Of a DNA stretch of 64,000 nt, positions 18,105 to 26,576 are shown one piece after another. Position 1 is the stretch's first letter. Each line of letters starts with the position of its first letter. The notes under the pieces were generated by a model. It made no database searches. It was given only the letters and a program-made list of their open reading frames with translations, and was not told where the DNA came from. The DNA is taken from positions 1,014,905-1,078,904 of the forward strand of contig NZ_DLHM01000005.1 in the NCBI RefSeq assembly GCF_002483205.1, in the 5' to 3' direction. Source of the DNA: Flavihumibacter sp. UBA7668 (GTDB taxonomy: Bacteria > Bacteroidota > Bacteroidia > Chitinophagales > Chitinophagaceae). A program made the translations under genes and the position numbers.

Positions 18105-18830
18105 ATGAAAACAAGTAATAAAATCTTATTGGGCATGGTGGTTTTTCTGGTACTGATTCCGGCATCCATCCTGGTAGCACTTTCCATTAAAGTTAAAAAT
18201 GGAGATTACACAATTAAGATGAGCGAATGGGAGCAACTGGCCCGTACCGCCAAACCAATAACCAATACCGGCTTTATGAAAATCGCTACCCCTGCAACTA
18301 CAAAGCTGGAATGCACCATCCGTTATTCAGACAGCATCTATTACCGGAAGCATGGTTCTAATCATGATAGTCTGCAGGTGGAAAAATCCGGAGACACCTT
18401 ATATTTCACCGTTATTTCAAGAGATCCCAAATCTGAAGGAACGGATAAGCATGAAATGTTTTTGGATATTTTCATGCCCTTCAAAGGTTTGCTGATGCTG
18501 GATGGTGCCGGGGTAACACTTGATTCCGTTGCAGCAGATGCAGCCATCACAGTTGATATGACCAATAACAGCACGTTGAATCTGGGGCAGTCCAATCCGG
18601 ATAATAAGAAAATAATAAAGTTTTCTTCGCTCTTTGTAAAAGGCGATCAATCTAAACTGGTATTGACAGATAATACAAGTATTGACAGTGTCTCAATCAA
18701 TTTAAATGGTAACTCCAATTTGTATTTTGGAAAAGAACTTTCTCTCGGATCAATTTCCGGTGCAATTTCCGCTGGTACCGAAGTGAATGGTGCCGCCAAA
18801 TGGATTTATCAGTTGAAGCCGATGCCCTGA
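18105..18830 (+). CDS. Hypothetical membrane-anchored protein with beta-helix-like body
   Basis: The 241-residue protein has an N-terminal membrane anchor (about 7-27) and an extracytoplasmic body rich in beta strands, with a repeated pattern of LxLxxNSxLxL turns (for example VDMTNNSTLNLGQ, VLTDNTSIDSVSINLNGNSNLYFG). This resembles the DUF2807/GIN-type adhesin-like fold, although I cannot name a family with confidence. It is last in the ABC/GntR operon, 10 bases after the regulator, so it is probably tied to the same envelope stress or export process. The stop codon abuts the stop of the convergent amidohydrolase gene inside the palindrome CCCTGATCAGGG (18825-18836). Confidence 0.65.
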   Translation: MKTSNKILLGMVVFLVLIPASILVALSIKVKNGDYTIKMSEWEQLARTAKPITNTGFMKIATPATTKLECTIRYSDSIYYRKHGSNHDSLQVEKSGDTLYFTVISRDPKSEGTDKHEMFLDIFMPFKGLLMLDGAGVTLDSVAADAAITVDMTNNSTLNLGQSNPDNKKIIKFSSLFVKGDQSKLVLTDNTSIDSVSINLNGNSNLYFGKELSLGSISGAISAGTEVNGAAKWIYQLKPMP

Positions 18831-20033
18831 TCAGGGTTGAACCAGCGCACCAAATGCAGCCATCATACCAATGCCTGTTTCTATAGCGCTTTCATCAATA
18901 TTGAACGTGGGAGTATGTACGCCGGATACAATTCCACGTTCTTTATTCATGACACCAATGCGATAAAAGCAGCCGGGAATCTGTTGGGAATAATACCCAA
19001 AATCTTCTGCGCCCATCCGCAATTCAGTTTCTTCCACTTTCTCTATGCCCATTAAGTCAATTGCAAGAGCTTTTGCCTTTTCATGCAATGCCTCATTATT
19101 ATATACTGTTGGATAACCCACATCAATATGTAAGTTTACTTCTGCTCCCATTGATTTAGCTGTGCCTTCCACAATGTTCCGGATAAGTTCATGTGCCTGA
19201 AAGCGCCAGCCTTCATCCATCGCGCGGAAGGTTCCCATCATCTTAACTTCACTGGGAATTACATTGGTGGTATGGCCGCCTTGTATGGAAGTAATAGACA
19301 AAACAGAAGGTTGATGCGGATCCCGGTTTCGGCTGATTACCTGTTGAAGTGCAACCACCATATGAGAAGCCACCAGTAAGGTATCTGTGGTAAGATTAGG
19401 CGCAGCTGCATGTCCGCCTTTCCCTTTTAGGGTGATATAAATTTCATCAGCACTGGCCATTACTTTTCCAGCTCGCAGGCTAACCTGTCCCACTGCTAAT
19501 TGTGGATGCACATGTAAACCGAAAATGGCGGATGGTGCCGGATTTTTTAGTACGCCATCGCGAATCATATAACTGGCACCGCCCGGGTTTTTTTCTTCAC
19601 CTGGCTGGAAAACCAATTTTATCGTACCGGTCCATTCTTCCTTTAATTCATGAAGGATTTTCGCAGCTCCCAGGAGACAGCTGGTATGCACATCATGGCC
19701 GCAGGCATGCATGATACCCGGACGGGTTGATTTATAAGGAACATCATTTTCTTCCAGAATCGGAAGGGCATCCATATCAGCTCTAAGTGCAATACAACGG
19801 CTTTCAGGAGCCCGACCCTCAATCAAACCTACAACACCCGTTGTCGCCATTACCGTAAAAGGAATTCCCAATTTAGTCAGGTGTTCCTGCACAAAGGCAC
19901 TGGTCTCAAATTCCTGGTAACTTAATTCGGGATGTGCATGCAAATGTTGCCGAACCTTGATATAGTCCGCTGCATAATCCGCTGCCTTCTGTCTGATTTT
20001 ATTTAGTAATGCCTGCTTCTCTCTTGAATCCAT
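18831..20033 (-). CDS. M20-family amidohydrolase (hippurate hydrolase/N-acyl amino acid amidase-like)
   Basis: From ATG 20033 the product has 400 residues with the M20D pattern: HAHPELSYQE, MDALPILEEND, GIMHACGHDVHTS, FQPGEEKNPGGAS, a dimerisation-domain GKGGHAAAPN and RMGAEDFGYY near the C-terminus. The metal ligands (Cys-His of CGHD, Glu-Glu of PGEE, later His) are present, so it should be an active metalloenzyme cutting N-acyl or related amide bonds. No signal peptide is seen. The start at 20033 is chosen because a TATATTTG box lies only five bases upstream, which rules out the longer in-frame start at 20054 if that box is used. Confidence 0.88.
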   Translation of the reverse strand: MDSREKQALLNKIRQKAADYAADYIKVRQHLHAHPELSYQEFETSAFVQEHLTKLGIPFTVMATTGVVGLIEGRAPESRCIALRADMDALPILEENDVPYKSTRPGIMHACGHDVHTSCLLGAAKILHELKEEWTGTIKLVFQPGEEKNPGGASYMIRDGVLKNPAPSAIFGLHVHPQLAVGQVSLRAGKVMASADEIYITLKGKGGHAAAPNLTTDTLLVASHMVVALQQVISRNRDPHQPSVLSITSIQGGHTTNVIPSEVKMMGTFRAMDEGWRFQAHELIRNIVEGTAKSMGAEVNLHIDVGYPTVYNNEALHEKAKALAIDLMGIEKVEETELRMGAEDFGYYSQQIPGCFYRIGVMNKERGIVSGVHTPTFNIDESAIETGIGMMAAFGALVQP

Positions 20034-20037
20034 CCCA

Positions 20038-20045
20038 CAAATATA
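20038..20045 (-). promoter_or_regulatory. Candidate -7 box directly before the M20 gene
   Basis: TATATTTG on the minus strand matches TAnnTTTG, and the ATG follows after four bases. Transcription would begin at or near the start codon, giving a leaderless message. There is no TTTG at the -33 position, which is occupied by the heptamer array at 20051-20092. Confidence 0.4.
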
Positions 20046-20050
20046 AGCCC

Positions 20051-20092
20051 TCACTTCTCACTTCTCACTTCTCACTTCTCACTTCTTACTTC
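20051..20092. repeat. Heptamer tandem array, copy A (six units)
   Basis: Five exact TCACTTC units and one TTACTTC unit lie in tandem on the plus strand. The array begins three bases beyond the stop codon of the SPOR gene and covers the region upstream of the M20 gene. Related heptamer arrays occur at 49601-49656 and 59841-59896. Confidence 0.85.
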
Positions 20093-20095
20093 CTC

Positions 20096-20524
20096 TCACT
20101 CCTCATTGCTTCTATCCGGATTCACCTCCACTACATCATTAACTATATACACATTCTGTTTGAATTCGCGGGATAACTGTCGCTGGTAAGATTCCGCAGC
20201 CTTGCGATCTTCAAAATTTCCGACACGTAAACGGAAATAAGGGGACTGATAAAGTAGATAGGCTTTCAGCTCAGGAAAAAGGCGATATACGGTAGTTTTT
20301 GCCTGAATGGCGGCATTCCGGTCGGTGGTATTGATAACCTGGATGCGAAAGCCAGGTACATTGCGACGGGCTTCCCGGGTGGTTACTTCATTTATTTCTG
20401 TTTGTTTTTTAACGAGCATATCCAGGCGTGGGTCCTTTTTCACGATGATTGTGTCAGCTATCGGATTTGAATAACTGACCATTGATATCAAACAGGCGCT
20501 CAGTAAAAAAGTAAAGGGTTTCAT
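20096..20524 (-). CDS. SPOR domain-containing exported protein
   Basis: The 142-residue protein has a signal peptide (about 1-20) and a C-terminal SPOR-type domain (residues about 57-133) with GFRIQVINTTDRNAA, the middle YRLFPELKAYLLYQSPYFRLRVGNF and a last strand QNVYIVNDVV. SPOR domains bind peptidoglycan lacking stem peptides and often act in cell division. This copy is a stand-alone periplasmic version with no membrane anchor. It lies 62 bases after deoC on the same strand, and a heptamer array starts just beyond its stop codon. Its precise role is unknown. Confidence 0.8.
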   Translation of the reverse strand: MKPFTFLLSACLISMVSYSNPIADTIIVKKDPRLDMLVKKQTEINEVTTREARRNVPGFRIQVINTTDRNAAIQAKTTVYRLFPELKAYLLYQSPYFRLRVGNFEDRKAAESYQRQLSREFKQNVYIVNDVVEVNPDRSNEE

Positions 20525-20586
20525 ATGAGTAAGCTAAAACAAATTCCTCGCCAATTATTGGGCTTAACAAATTTTTTAATCGGATA

Positions 20587-21264
20587 CTAATACCCTGCGG
20601 CATCGCTACTGGCCGGTCCGCCTTCCACAATGGCAATACTGGCACTGCATCCCAGCCGGGTTGCTCCGGCAGCAATAAGAGAACTGGCAAATTCAAAATC
20701 CCGGATTCCGCCGGATGCTTTAATTTGCACCTGTTTGGGTAAATGGGAACGCATCAACTCTACAGCTTCCACAGAAGCCCCTTTTTCCGCATAACCGGTA
20801 GAAGTTTTCATAAAATCTATACCTAGTGGCCCCAGTTTTTCACAGCAGCTAATAATTTCTTCTCTGCTAAGGATGCCTGATTCAATTATCACTTTCAGAA
20901 TCCGTCCCTTATTATGACATACTTCTACCAGCAGCGCAACTTCTTTTTGCAAATAGGTCCAGTCGTATTGCTTCAACGCAATCAGATTAATTACCATATC
21001 AATTTCCTGTGCCCCGTCTACAATCGCTAGAACAGCTTCTGCTACTTTTGCCTCCGTTGGCGAATAACCAAAGGGGAAACCTACCACAGTAGCCACTTTT
21101 ACATGGGTTGGTGCCAGGATGCTGGCTGCCCTTTTTACAAAAGGAGCCGGTATGCAAACCGCGGGAAATCCATAGGCCACCGCTTCCGCACAAACTTTTT
21201 CAATCTCCTGTATAGTGGTGGTGGGCTTTAGAATTGTGTGATCTATAAAAGAAGCTATATTCAT
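20587..21264 (-). CDS. deoC: Deoxyribose-phosphate aldolase
   Basis: The 225-residue protein starts with IDHTILKP, the usual DeoC opening, and contains EIDMVINL (D89), FMKTSTGY with the Schiff-base lysine K153 and IKASGGIRD with K182. All catalytic residues are present and the length is normal. It splits 2-deoxyribose 5-phosphate into acetaldehyde and glyceraldehyde 3-phosphate in nucleoside catabolism. Other deo genes are not nearby. It is divergent from the amidohydrolase gene at 21356 and is followed on its strand by the SPOR gene. Confidence 0.96.
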   Translation of the reverse strand: MNIASFIDHTILKPTTTIQEIEKVCAEAVAYGFPAVCIPAPFVKRAASILAPTHVKVATVVGFPFGYSPTEAKVAEAVLAIVDGAQEIDMVINLIALKQYDWTYLQKEVALLVEVCHNKGRILKVIIESGILSREEIISCCEKLGPLGIDFMKTSTGYAEKGASVEAVELMRSHLPKQVQIKASGGIRDFEFASSLIAAGATRLGCSASIAIVEGGPASSDAAGY

Positions 21265-21355
21265 AATATGTTCCGACCGCTGATAAAAATCGGTAGTCGA
21301 AGTTATACCATTTACTTAAATTCGGTACTTCACACAAACGAAACAAGTAACACTC

Positions 21356-24300
21356 ATGAGAAAGCTTTTTTTGCTGCCTGCCCGGCGCAGGGTGCCTGCA
21401 TTGCTTGGTGCATTGCTGGCGGCAACCCTCAGTCAGGCACAACCGACTTTCCCGGTTAATGGCATTGCGGACGATAAGCCGTCCACCTACGCATTTACAA
21501 ATGCAACCATCGTAGCACAATCGGGTTCTGTCTTATCCGCTGCCACCATGGTGGTAAAAGAGGGAAAAATTTTGGCCATCGGTACCAATGTAACAGTTCC
21601 TAAAGAAGCCATGGTAGTGGATTGTAAAGGGAAATTTATTTACCCTTCCTTTATCGACATCTACTCCGATTATGGAATGCCCCCACTGGCTCCGGTTCAA
21701 CGTCGCTTTAATTTTGGTGCACCGGCTCAGTTAACCTCCAATCAGAAAGGTGCCTATGGCTGGAATCAGGCCATTCGTTCTGATGTGCAGGCTGTAACCC
21801 TTTTCTCCGCAGATGAAGAAAAAGCAAAAACGCTGAGAGATCAGGGATTTGGAACGGTGCTGACCCATGCAAAAGATGGGATTGCACGTGGAACCAGCAC
21901 CCTGGTAACACTCGCAGATGATAAAGAAAATAAAACCATACTGAAGGAAAAAGTGGCTGCACATTATTCCTTTAGTAAAGGCTCTTCCACACAAACATAT
22001 CCGAGTAGTTTGATGGGAACGATCGCGTTACTCAGGCAAAGTTTCCTGGACGCGCAATGGTATAAAAATAATGCTGCGAAAGAAGGACTGAATCTGAGTC
22101 TGCAGGCCTGGAATGAAAACCTTAGCCTGCCCCAGATCTTTGAAGCAAATGATAAATGGATGGCGCTACGTGCAGATAAAATTGGGGATGAATTTGGCGT
22201 TCAATATATCATTAAAGCTGGTGGAAATGAATACCAGCGTATTCAGGATATGGCAGACTCAAAAGCATCTTTTATTCTTTCGCTGAATTATCCGCAGGCA
22301 ATGGATGTGGAAGATCCCAATGATGCCCGTTTTATTTCACTGGCAGATATGAAACATTGGGAAATGGCCCCGGCCAATGCTGCAGCTTTTGAGAAGGCAT
22401 CCATTCCTTTTGCATTGACTTCCGCAGACCTGCGCGACGCAAAACAATTTATGGCCAATCTCCGTAAAGCCATTGAATTTGGATTGACAGAAAATAAAGC
22501 CCTGGATGCACTCACCAAAACACCGGCAACAATGTTGGGTGTATTTAATCAAGTTGGTAGCCTGGAACCAGGGAAGCTGGCGAATTTTATAATCACTAAT
22601 GGTCCTGTATTTGCTGACAAAACAGTCATCCTTCAAAACTGGGTACAGGGAAAAAAACATGGAGTTAAAGAAGATAACTGGAACAGTACAAATGGTGAAT
22701 ACCAATTGGCCCTGGTTGGCGCCAAAGGAACGCAGAATTATTCACTGCTTGTTAAGCCTGGTGGCACTGCTTCCGTGATTCAGAAAGATACACTGACCGG
22801 TAAATTCAGCTTTGATGGCAAAATGATTAAACTCAGTTTCCCTGAATCCAAACAATCAAAGAAAACAATCCGGCTAAGTGGTGTAAGCCAGATCGATGGA
22901 TGGCAGGGTACCGGTGAGGATGCTGATGGTGGCAAACTGTATTGGACCGCCAAACTTCAGAAAGAAACTCCTGCAGTTGACAGCACCAGGAAAAAAACAG
23001 CGCCGCAGCTGTCCGCAATTCCTTATCCGTTTAATGGATACGGATTTGAAACAAGTCCGGTTCAACAAACGCTGCTCATTCGCAATGCAACTGTCTGGAC
23101 CAACGAAAAAGAAGGAAAATTGGAAGGTGCAGATGTATTGATCAAGGGGGGTAAAATTGCCGCAGTTGGTAAAGGACTGTCTGATGCCGGCGCAACTATT
23201 GTTGATGGTACTGGTAAACATATTACTGCAGGAATCATAGATGAACATTCCCATATTGCAGCAGCTTCCATTAATGAAGGCGGACAATCGGTTACTTCTG
23301 AAGTTCGTATTGCAGATAACCTGAATCCGGATGATATCAATATTTATCGCCAGTTAAGTGGCGGAGTTACGTCTTCCCATATTCTGCATGGTTCTGCCAA
23401 TACAATAGGTGGACAAACGCAACTGATTAAGTTAAGATGGGGTGCCAATGCCGAAGGACTAAAATTCGCTAACTGGACACCACAAATCAAATTTGCGCTG
23501 GGTGAAAACGTAAAACGTTCCGGCTCCTCTGCAAACAATCGCTTCCCTGATTCAAGAATGGGAGTTGAAGAAGTTTTGATGGATGCGTTTACACGTGCCC
23601 GTGATTATGAAAAAGCTATTCAGGAAGCGTCTGTTGTTCCTAAAGGGAAAAAAGGCGCAGTTGCCAATCCCTGGTCAACTGTTCGTCGTGATCTTGAATT
23701 GGATGCGCTGGTGGAAATTCTAAATAAGAAACGATTCATTACCTGCCATTCCTATGTGCAAAGCGAAATTACAGCAGCCATCCGGGTAGGAGATAAGTTT
23801 GGATTCACCTTCAATACATTTACACATATACTGGAAGGTTATAAAGTGGCAGATAAAATGAAAGCACATGGCTCTAATGCCTCCACTTTCTCCGATTGGT
23901 GGAATTACAAAATGGAAGTAATAGATGCCATTCCGCAGAATGCTTCCATCATGCATGAAGTTGGATTAAATGTTGCCATCAACAGCGATGATGCTGAAAT
24001 GGCACGCCGCCTTAATCAGGAAGCTGCTAAAAGCGTAAAATACGGCGGCATGAGTGAAGAAGATGCCCTGAAAATGGTAACCCTGAATCCGGCCAAAATG
24101 TTGCATGTGGAAGATCGTGTGGGCAGTATCAAAGTGGGCAAGGATGCAGATATCGTTGTTTGGACAGATCACCCGCTAAGTATCTATGCGAAGGCTGAAA
24201 AAACCATTGTGGATGGCATTGTTTATTTCGATCGCCAGAAAGATCAGGAATTGAGAAATAAAATAACAGCAGAAAGAAATCGCCTGGTTCAGAAAATGAT

Positions 24301-24433
24301 TGGCGAGAAAAAATCCGGTTCGCCAATGGCTCCGGCCAGGGCAAGCATGGAAATCATGCATACCTGCAGTGATCATGCACACAGCCATGGATTACTTGTT
24401 GTGGATGCTGATGAGATCAACGCTAATCAATAA
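21356..24433 (+). CDS. Exported protein with two amidohydrolase-superfamily domains, only the second with full metal ligands
   Basis: This 1025-residue secreted protein (signal peptide about 1-28, ending SQAQ) contains two imidazolonepropionase-like domains. In the first (about 45-440) the position of the HxH metal motif reads FIDIYSDYG, so the ligands are lost, although a TSAD motif remains. A beta-rich linker follows (450-570). The second domain (575-980) has IIDEHSH (H631, H633), ITCHSY, THILEG and NSDD, the full set of ligands, and ends with VGSIKVGKDADIVVW. It is probably a periplasmic or surface hydrolase of a cyclic amide or dipeptide. The substrate is unknown. It is followed 12 bases later by a related gene. 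Confidence 0.85.
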   Translation: MRKLFLLPARRRVPALLGALLAATLSQAQPTFPVNGIADDKPSTYAFTNATIVAQSGSVLSAATMVVKEGKILAIGTNVTVPKEAMVVDCKGKFIYPSFIDIYSDYGMPPLAPVQRRFNFGAPAQLTSNQKGAYGWNQAIRSDVQAVTLFSADEEKAKTLRDQGFGTVLTHAKDGIARGTSTLVTLADDKENKTILKEKVAAHYSFSKGSSTQTYPSSLMGTIALLRQSFLDAQWYKNNAAKEGLNLSLQAWNENLSLPQIFEANDKWMALRADKIGDEFGVQYIIKAGGNEYQRIQDMADSKASFILSLNYPQAMDVEDPNDARFISLADMKHWEMAPANAAAFEKASIPFALTSADLRDAKQFMANLRKAIEFGLTENKALDALTKTPATMLGVFNQVGSLEPGKLANFIITNGPVFADKTVILQNWVQGKKHGVKEDNWNSTNGEYQLALVGAKGTQNYSLLVKPGGTASVIQKDTLTGKFSFDGKMIKLSFPESKQSKKTIRLSGVSQIDGWQGTGEDADGGKLYWTAKLQKETPAVDSTRKKTAPQLSAIPYPFNGYGFETSPVQQTLLIRNATVWTNEKEGKLEGADVLIKGGKIAAVGKGLSDAGATIVDGTGKHITAGIIDEHSHIAAASINEGGQSVTSEVRIADNLNPDDINIYRQLSGGVTSSHILHGSANTIGGQTQLIKLRWGANAEGLKFANWTPQIKFALGENVKRSGSSANNRFPDSRMGVEEVLMDAFTRARDYEKAIQEASVVPKGKKGAVANPWSTVRRDLELDALVEILNKKRFITCHSYVQSEITAAIRVGDKFGFTFNTFTHILEGYKVADKMKAHGSNASTFSDWWNYKMEVIDAIPQNASIMHEVGLNVAINSDDAEMARRLNQEAAKSVKYGGMSEEDALKMVTLNPAKMLHVEDRVGSIKVGKDADIVVWTDHPLSIYAKAEKTIVDGIVYFDRQKDQELRNKITAERNRLVQKMIGEKKSGSPMAPARASMEIMHTCSDHAHSHGLLVVDADEINANQ

Positions 24434-24445
24434 AGAGATCAACCA

Positions 24446-25756
24446 ATGACAAAAAATATAGTAACAATTATTGGAGCCTGCCTGCTTAGCGCAGCCTCCA
24501 TTGCACAGGAAAATGTATATCCGGCTCCCGAATACAAGGGCTTGCTTTTCCTGAAAAATGCAACCGTTCATGTCGGCAACGGACAGGTACTTGAAAACAC
24601 AACTATTCAAATATCAAATGGCAAGATTGAAAAAATTGGTCAGAACCTGCCTATTCCAATGGATGATGTGAAAGTGTTTGATGTAAGCGGCAAGCATGTA
24701 TATCCCGGTTTGATTCTGAGCAATTCTCAATTGGGATTGGTTGAAGTGAACAGTGTTCGTGCTACCATCGATCATAGCGAAATTGGTGATATCAATCCCT
24801 CCATTCGTTCCATTGTTGCCTACAATACCGATTCAAAAGTCATCAATACATTGAAGACAAATGGAATTCTGATGGCGAATATTGTGCCCGGCGGCGGACT
24901 TATCAGCGGCTCCTCCTCCGTAGTACAACTGGATGCCTGGAATTGGGAAGATGCTGCTGTTAAAATGGAAAATGGTATTCATCTTCGGTTACCTTCCTTA
25001 ATTAACCGGCCAAATCCCTTTGCCGCATTTTTTGGTCCTGCGCCTGCTGCAGATCCTGTTAAACGCGGACTGGAGCGGATTGATCTGATCAAGGCATTCT
25101 TTCGCGAAGCACAGGCTTATGCAAACGAACCCAAACATACCAGCACCAATCTGAAATTCGAAGCAGTTAAAGGGCTGTTTAATAAATCGCAAAAACTCTT
25201 CGTTCATTGCGATATCGTAAAAGAAATGCTGGTGGCAATTGATTTTGCCAAAGAATTTGGAATGGATGTGGTGATCATGGGAGGCAGTGAGTCCTGGCAG
25301 ATGGCAGATCTGCTAAAACAGAATAATATCGCTGTTGTACTGGCACAAATGCACAGCCTTCCTACCATGATGGATGACGATGTTGATCAGCCCTACAAAT
25401 CAGCCGTTGCCCTTCAGAAAGCCGGCGTGTTATATGCTATCAATGATGAGGACGGCCAGACAAGAGGTCGTAACCTTGCTTTCAATGCTGGTACTTCCGT
25501 AGCTTACGGGCTTACAAAAGAACAGGCATTGCAGGCTATTACCTTAAATGCCGCCAAAATCCTTGGGGTTGAGAAGCAGGTTGGTTCCATCGAAGTAGGA
25601 AAAGATGCCAGCCTCATAGTGAGTGAAGGAGATATCCTGGATATCCGCTCCAGCATCATTTTACATGCTTTTATCCAGGGTCGAAAAGTTGATCTGACCG
25701 ATAAGCATAAACAATTGGATGAGCGTTACAGAAAAAAATACGGGTTAACTAAATAA
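24446..25756 (+). CDS. Exported amidohydrolase-superfamily protein with degenerate active site
   Basis: The 436-residue protein has a signal peptide (about 1-20, ending SIAQ) and the amidohydrolase fold, with composite beta-domain halves at each end (LLFLKNATVHVGNGQ and VGSIEVGKDASLIV). At the expected HxH site it reads GLILSNSQLG, so both His ligands are missing. FVHCD and NDED resemble later ligand positions but are incomplete. It looks like a pseudoenzyme or a non-metal variant, perhaps a partner of the upstream two-domain protein. The first domain of that protein is degenerate in the same place. The two genes form an operon ended by a terminator at 25780-25805. Confidence 0.82.
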   Translation: MTKNIVTIIGACLLSAASIAQENVYPAPEYKGLLFLKNATVHVGNGQVLENTTIQISNGKIEKIGQNLPIPMDDVKVFDVSGKHVYPGLILSNSQLGLVEVNSVRATIDHSEIGDINPSIRSIVAYNTDSKVINTLKTNGILMANIVPGGGLISGSSSVVQLDAWNWEDAAVKMENGIHLRLPSLINRPNPFAAFFGPAPAADPVKRGLERIDLIKAFFREAQAYANEPKHTSTNLKFEAVKGLFNKSQKLFVHCDIVKEMLVAIDFAKEFGMDVVIMGGSESWQMADLLKQNNIAVVLAQMHSLPTMMDDDVDQPYKSAVALQKAGVLYAINDEDGQTRGRNLAFNAGTSVAYGLTKEQALQAITLNAAKILGVEKQVGSIEVGKDASLIVSEGDILDIRSSIILHAFIQGRKVDLTDKHKQLDERYRKKYGLTK

Positions 25757-25779
25757 ACGCTCGGTTGAATAGTAATTGG

Positions 25780-25805
25780 AAAAGGTAGCCTGCGGGTTAC
25801 CTTTT
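25780..25805 (+). terminator. Terminator of the amidohydrolase operon
   Basis: AAAAGGTA and TACCTTTT arms enclose a 10-base loop. It lies 23 bases after the stop codon and the stem ends in four T. Confidence 0.75.
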
Positions 25806-25923
25806 CTGCTTTGGGGAATCAAGTAGTATATTCCATTTCGAATTAGTTGAATTTGGCTTTGCCAGACGGATTTCTGCCGCTGACCCAGTCGGGCCTGCGT
25901 CCTTTTCCTGGTTTTAAGCAGGT

Positions 25924-25961
25924 AAGGCTGCAATGCAACTAGCTAAGGCGGCAGCTTTTTT
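25924..25961 (+). terminator. Second hairpin with T-run before the lipoprotein gene
   Basis: AAGGCTGC pairs with GCAGCTTT across a 19-base loop, followed by a run of T to 25961. It may be a back-up terminator or the end of a short non-coding transcript from the otherwise empty stretch 25806-25923. Confidence 0.4.
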
Positions 25962-26045
25962 CTAATCTCCGGTTACATTTCTTTTTCTTGCGGCAACCTA
26001 TGGATGATAGGATTCGTTTTGAATAAATCACCCAAAAAAATCAGT

Positions 26046-26492
26046 ATGAAAAAGCGTGGCCGTATTATTTTGTTTGCCTTTATATGCAGCTTGAGTCTGG
26101 TTGCCTGCGATCGGTCCGATGATGACGACGATGATCCAACTAATACCCCTGCAAATTCAGTTACCAATTCATATCTCATCGCTGGGAGCTGGAAAGTAAG
26201 TCTGCTCACCGATGATGGCAGAGACGAAACCTCCGATTATGACGGTTATACCTTCGAATTTGCAGCAGATGGCAAACTAACCGCTTCAAAGTCTGGCATT
26301 ACCACCAATGGAACCTGGCGTACCCAGCGCGATGATGGAAGCAATGAACTACTAATTCAACTTGTTACCACCGACAAAGATCTGGATGAATTAAACGACG
26401 ACTGGGATATCGTCCTTAGCACCAATTCCAAAATTGAACTGCAGGACGATAACGAGGAGCGTGACGAAAAACTCCACTTCACCAAAAAATAA
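26046..26492 (+). CDS. Lipocalin-like lipoprotein
   Basis: From ATG 26046 the protein has 148 residues, with a lipoprotein signal ending LVAC (C21) followed by DRSDDDDDD. The acidic run near the lipidated Cys is a feature of surface-exported lipoproteins in Bacteroidota, though the exact motif varies. The body has GSWKVSLLTDDG, YTFEFAADGKLTAS and GTWRTQRDDGSNELLI, the strand pattern of small lipocalin-like (lipocalin_4/5 type) proteins. No catalytic site is visible and the ligand is unknown. The gene is monocistronic, between a terminator-like hairpin and a large inverted repeat. Confidence 0.7.
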   Translation: MKKRGRIILFAFICSLSLVACDRSDDDDDDPTNTPANSVTNSYLIAGSWKVSLLTDDGRDETSDYDGYTFEFAADGKLTASKSGITTNGTWRTQRDDGSNELLIQLVTTDKDLDELNDDWDIVLSTNSKIELQDDNEERDEKLHFTKK

Positions 26493-26498
26493 GCAAAC

Positions 26499-26545
26499 TT
26501 TCACCCGACCGGTGCCACCCGACCGGCGGCACCGGTCGGGTGAAA
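26499..26545. repeat. Perfect 18-bp GC-rich inverted repeat (REP-like)
   Basis: TTTCACCCGACCGGTGCC at 26499-26516 and its exact complement at 26528-26545 flank an 11-base loop, and the loop again contains ACCCGACCGG. It starts six bases after the lipoprotein stop. There is no T-run on the plus strand, so it is not a classical terminator in that direction. It is far more GC-rich than the flanking DNA. Confidence 0.85.
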
Positions 26546-26576
26546 ATTGGTATATTAGGGGGATAACCCTGAATGC

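Noticed and set aside
20051..20092. Heptamer arrays as a CRISPR array
   Set aside because: Units are seven bases with no spacers and no cas genes are present anywhere in the window.
21356..24433. The two-domain amidohydrolase as a frameshifted gene pair
   Set aside because: The reading frame is continuous for 1025 codons and the linker is a coherent beta-rich segment, so it is one fused protein.
25745..25933. 61-codon minus-strand frame after the amidohydrolase operon
   Set aside because: It spans the operon terminator, has no recognisable motif and lies in a region with hairpins and no promoter.
26499..26545. Inverted repeat as an ordinary intrinsic terminator
   Set aside because: No T-run follows on the plus strand. 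The minus strand has T-rich sequence only well beyond the stem, so I list it as a repeat.
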